Shown here: positions 7,978 to 10,799 of the stretch, one piece after another | Position numbering within the stretch: the first letter of the stretch is position 1 | Layout: every line of letters begins with the position of its first letter | Source of the DNA: JALNXF01 sp964555845 | Lineage (GTDB): Bacteria; Patescibacteriota; Gracilibacteria; BD1-5; UBA2023 | DNA: 10,799 nt | Assembly: GCA_964555845.1 (NCBI GenBank) | Contig: CAZKUA010000020.1 | Location: 1 to 10,799, forward strand | Direction: 5' to 3' | The notes under the pieces: generated by a model | What the model was told of the DNA's origin: nothing | The model's input: only the letters and a program-made list of their open reading frames with translations | Databases searched by the model: none | Made by a program: the position numbers and the translations under genes

Positions 7978-10799
7978 CTAATGTATCGCCAAATAGATAT
8001 ATGTCCCACCTGTCACATTGATATTGGTTGCGGACTTCTGATTCACTACAAAACCACCTGAATCAGGATCAATGCTATCATCACTTGTTACTTCTGAAAA
8101 ATTACTATTTAGATTAAGGTGCGGATCATTTCCCGGTACAATTCCTCTTACGCTATCCCATATATACCAGTCTCCAGCGACATCCGTCCTCTTGATGAGG
8201 ATAAATTTCGCCCCCTGTACATCCCCACTGAATCCTGCATCAATAGTCTGACTTGTCCCGGCAGTCCCACTTACTCACCCATTCCCCGTGTAACTTCCAA
8301 CCTTTGAGATGTTGGCTTTAGTGGCGAAGAGGTAGGATATCTGCGTTGCTCCATTTGTTAGTAAGTTTGTCTCATCTACACCGAAGTCCATTGTTGTTGG
8401 ATCAGAAATCCCCCAAATATTTGTGAAACTTGTATTTACAGCCACAGTACTATTTAATGATAAAAATGCACTTCGCCCCAAAGAAGCCGAATAGGTTTGC
8501 CATCCACTTCCTACACTACGTTGCTTGTTTATTATTAATTCTGGGACAACCCCCATTCCATGTGAAATACGACGATTTGGGTTTGCGGTTGCCGTATACG
8601 CCACCACATCAAAAACTCATGGAGCACGACGGAAGAAATAATTCATCTCTTGTGTTCCAAGATTGTAGTTAATAGAAGAATCATTGGTTGTACCTTGTCC
8701 AATCAAACTTACACCATCCATATTAATTGATTTTATTGCAATACTATTTGTTTTTTCTATATCAACATCGATTGTTAATCTGCTTGATATACCACGTAAA
8801 CGGTCTACCCGCCCTCCATTCATAGTTGCAGAACCTCTATTTTTAAAGATCAATAAATCAGGGGGAAATCCAACTCAACTAATGATATCATCACTACTTG
8901 TAGTAGCTCGCGAAATCGCATTATACATCTGCGTCCCACTTGTCGGTGGCTTATTTGGGCGACGGATGGCACAGTAGATTGCATTTGCACTTGTATAATT
9001 AGCAGGAGTTTTAAATCCTGTTGAATTAAATACCATTGTTATATTTTGTTCTGTCCCTGAAGTATTTGCAGAAAGTGATTTATATGTGGAATCCGTTACC
9101 GCAACACCTCTCATATTATCTTGTACAAACCAATCTCCAACCCCATCAGACCTTTTCCAGATTACATACTGGGGCTCCCATCCGAGATTCACACTCGCAT
9201 TTCCACTCGCATCCGTCGTGAAACTTCCGCACTGAATAATTCCGTCTGTACTAGTATCGTGAGCAAAGATATAGGCGACGTAAGTTTCTGTATCGGCATT
9301 CGTTCCACCAGCACCATTAACCGTAAAGACGGAATTTGTTGGTGCCGTATTACTCCATGCGGATGATGTTGCTCTGCTTGCTGTATCTTGTAATTGCATA
9401 ATATAATCTTGTGGTGCAGTAGCATCTGTACCACGATGATATACACGCCATGCTCCACCCGCACCACTCGTCTGCTTGACAATTATCATCCCCGGTGCAA
9501 CACCGAGATTATGTGGAATCTGCCTACCTATAACCCCATTCCCCGTATATGTCACCACATCAAAGAACTTCGGAGCCTTGCGGAAGGTCCAGGATGCAAC
9601 AGTGGCTGGGGAATTCCAATACAATCCAGACGTATAACCATTGTTACTAAATGAATAACCACCCCACGGACTACTCGGAATAGCAGTTGAATTAGTGCGT
9701 AGCACATCATTCGATGGTCGTGCACTGTCTACAAGATAATGATCAGCAAACCCACCACCATTCCTCATCTTCTCCCACACCATCCCACCCTTCCCAGCAA
9801 GATCAATTCCATTGTTGATTGTCTGGGTTCATCAGTTTCAAGTGTAGGTATAGGCAGAGAACACATCATCGACATAAATCTGGGCGGTACAGGTATTTCA
9901 GTTTTGAGTATATCAGATATCACATTTCCAGGTACAGGCTGGTCAGGTGATAGAGGTAGTTGCAGAATAGGTCCAATTGGTTGTATTGTCAGTAGGAGCT
10001 GTAATTGATTGGATGAGTCCGGTTGCGGGGGTTGGGGCAGTACCGGAACAGGTGAATGTTTGGATTTGATTGTCTGTAGTTGGAGATGATATTGGTTTGA
10101 GAGATACTACGGCTTTAGCTAGATTTGTAAGAGCTCAGGTATCTGTATCTGGAGTGGTTAGAAGAGTATTAATTCATTGGTTGTTTGATATCAGAGTTCA
10201 AGAGTAAGTTGTATATATTGATTTAAGATTTGTTGCAAATGCAAGAAACTGTGAATCTGTAGATGGGGCTCAGGTAGATGAGTAGATTAATTGGGGCATA
10301 AAAGCTATTCAATCTGTAGATGAATTAGTTGAGTCGTATGAGAGTTTGTTTATTAGGTAGTATCCTGTAGATGTAAGATTTAATGATCAAGAGTTAATAA
10401 AAAGAGATGGAGTTGCTATATAGTATAGAGTGTTTCCTGTTTGAGTTTTTGTAAATATTTCATTGTAATTTCATTTGAGGTATATATTAACTTGGGTAGA
10501 TGCTGCTTGGGCTCTGCCCTCACCCCAACCCTCTCCCAGAGGGAGAGGGAGAATATTGTATGCTATAGTCTTTTCGAAATTAGCTTTGATTTGGTATTCT
10601 TGGGTTAGGGATGTTAGAGAATAATCATATTCTGAGTTAGTTGATGGATCGGTTGGTTTTTTTGATATTTGGTTTCAAAAAACTTGTATCACAGAGTCTC
10701 ATAGTTTTCATTGGGTCCAAACAGTTCAGCCTGAGTAAACTATGTCTTGAGTTGGTATTGATGGAGTTGGATAATTACCTCATTTCACTTTGAATAGTT
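7978..10799 (-). CDS. Giant surface protein with phage tail-like C-terminal domains (partial)
   Basis: Open from the window edge to TAG at 7978-7980: 939 residues visible, start missing. The first part (10799 to about 10080) is Ser/Thr/Asn-rich and unrecognised. A Cys module follows: TGT codons at 10050, 9936, 9924 and 9891, read as CTWKCDIGYTQNGNTC. Then come tandem modules of about 100-200 residues with the pattern YTYTGNGGTQTINNGIDLAG, WTFRKAPKFFDVVTYTGNG, HNLGVAPGMIIVKQTSGAGG, TYVAYIFAHDTS and GDWFVQDNMRG. These resemble repeats of tail or virion proteins of marine phages (I recall DUF7483-like proteins). The pattern recurs at AP[UGA]VFDVVAYTA and ends in GGTYIYLAIH. Only three UGA glycines (8875-8877, 8617-8619, 8275-8277) occur below 9820, against about 65 GGN, and GC is clearly higher there. 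Splitting at these UGAs would wrongly yield several small proteins. It could be a tail-fibre-like adhesin of the host or a prophage remnant; no other phage gene is near. Confidence 0.85.
10516..10551. repeat. GC-rich palindromic repeat inserted in frame
   Basis: CCCTCTCCC (10529-10537), loop AGA, GGGAGAGGG (10541-10549) is a perfect 9-bp palindrome in an otherwise AT-rich stretch, preceded by CCCTCACCCCAA. It is read in the minus-strand gene as LPLPLGEGWGEG. I recall near-identical REP-type repeats, and this peptide, in unrelated bacteria. The reading frame of the surface protein is unbroken across it. Confidence 0.75.

Noticed and set aside
7978..9783. Three or four separate small phage-like genes on the minus strand
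   Set aside because: All segments share one frame and join at UGA codons in conserved glycine positions, so they are one gene.
8119..10008. Plus-strand open frames opposite the large surface gene
   Set aside because: They are antisense shadows with no recognisable domains or signals, overlapping the strongly supported minus-strand gene.
7978..10799. Prophage
   Set aside because: Only tail-like modules are present. No capsid, terminase, portal, integrase or lysis gene is visible, and the neighbours are host-type.
1..10799. tRNA, rRNA, CRISPR array or transposase
   Set aside because: No cloverleaf-like or rRNA-like stretches, no regularly spaced repeats and no transposase motifs were seen on either strand.

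Overview
The window reads correctly only if UGA is translated as glycine (genetic code 25). Read this way, every gene runs cleanly through its in-frame UGA codons, and UGA sits at glycines that are near-invariant in known families: the CIGCGAC cluster motif of a ferredoxin, several conserved glycines of an FtsW-type protein, and the final G of an LPATG sorting signal. Tryptophan uses UGG throughout. Code 25, high AT content and single-gene leaders without Shine-Dalgarno sequences point to a Candidate Phyla Radiation bacterium of the Absconditabacteria (SR1) or Gracilibacteria group. Which of the two cannot be told from the sequence.

Left half (1-4170): a minus-strand type IV pilin-like prepilin (83-685); a plus-strand LPXTG-anchored surface protein with an Fn3 domain (839-1777); a two-gene plus-strand operon of a YggT-family membrane protein and an FtsW-type SEDS peptidoglycan polymerase (1890-3401); a minus-strand ferredoxin (3434-3631); and a divergently transcribed plus-strand thioredoxin (3770-4087). 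Compact intrinsic terminators separate most of these units, and several look bidirectional.

Right half (4174-10799): all minus strand and apparently devoted to the cell surface. In transcription order it holds a very large secreted-looking protein whose start lies beyond the window (10799-7978), a TPR protein with an N-terminal membrane segment (7946-6399), and a 720-residue secreted protein with three helical repeats and an Asn/Thr/Ser-rich linker (6336-4174). The last has its own consensus promoter just behind the TPR stop codon.

The most unusual item is the large protein. Its N-terminal part uses host-like UGA-rich glycine coding, while its phage tail-like C-terminal part (about 7978-9820) is GC-richer and has only three UGA codons among roughly 70 glycines. 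This suggests a domain acquired from a standard-code phage or bacterium and only lightly adapted since. The same gene carries a GC-rich palindromic repeat inserted in frame. Pilin, sortase substrate, secreted adhesin-like proteins and cell-wall synthesis genes together fit a small monoderm epibiont with an elaborate surface, but that lifestyle link is inference.
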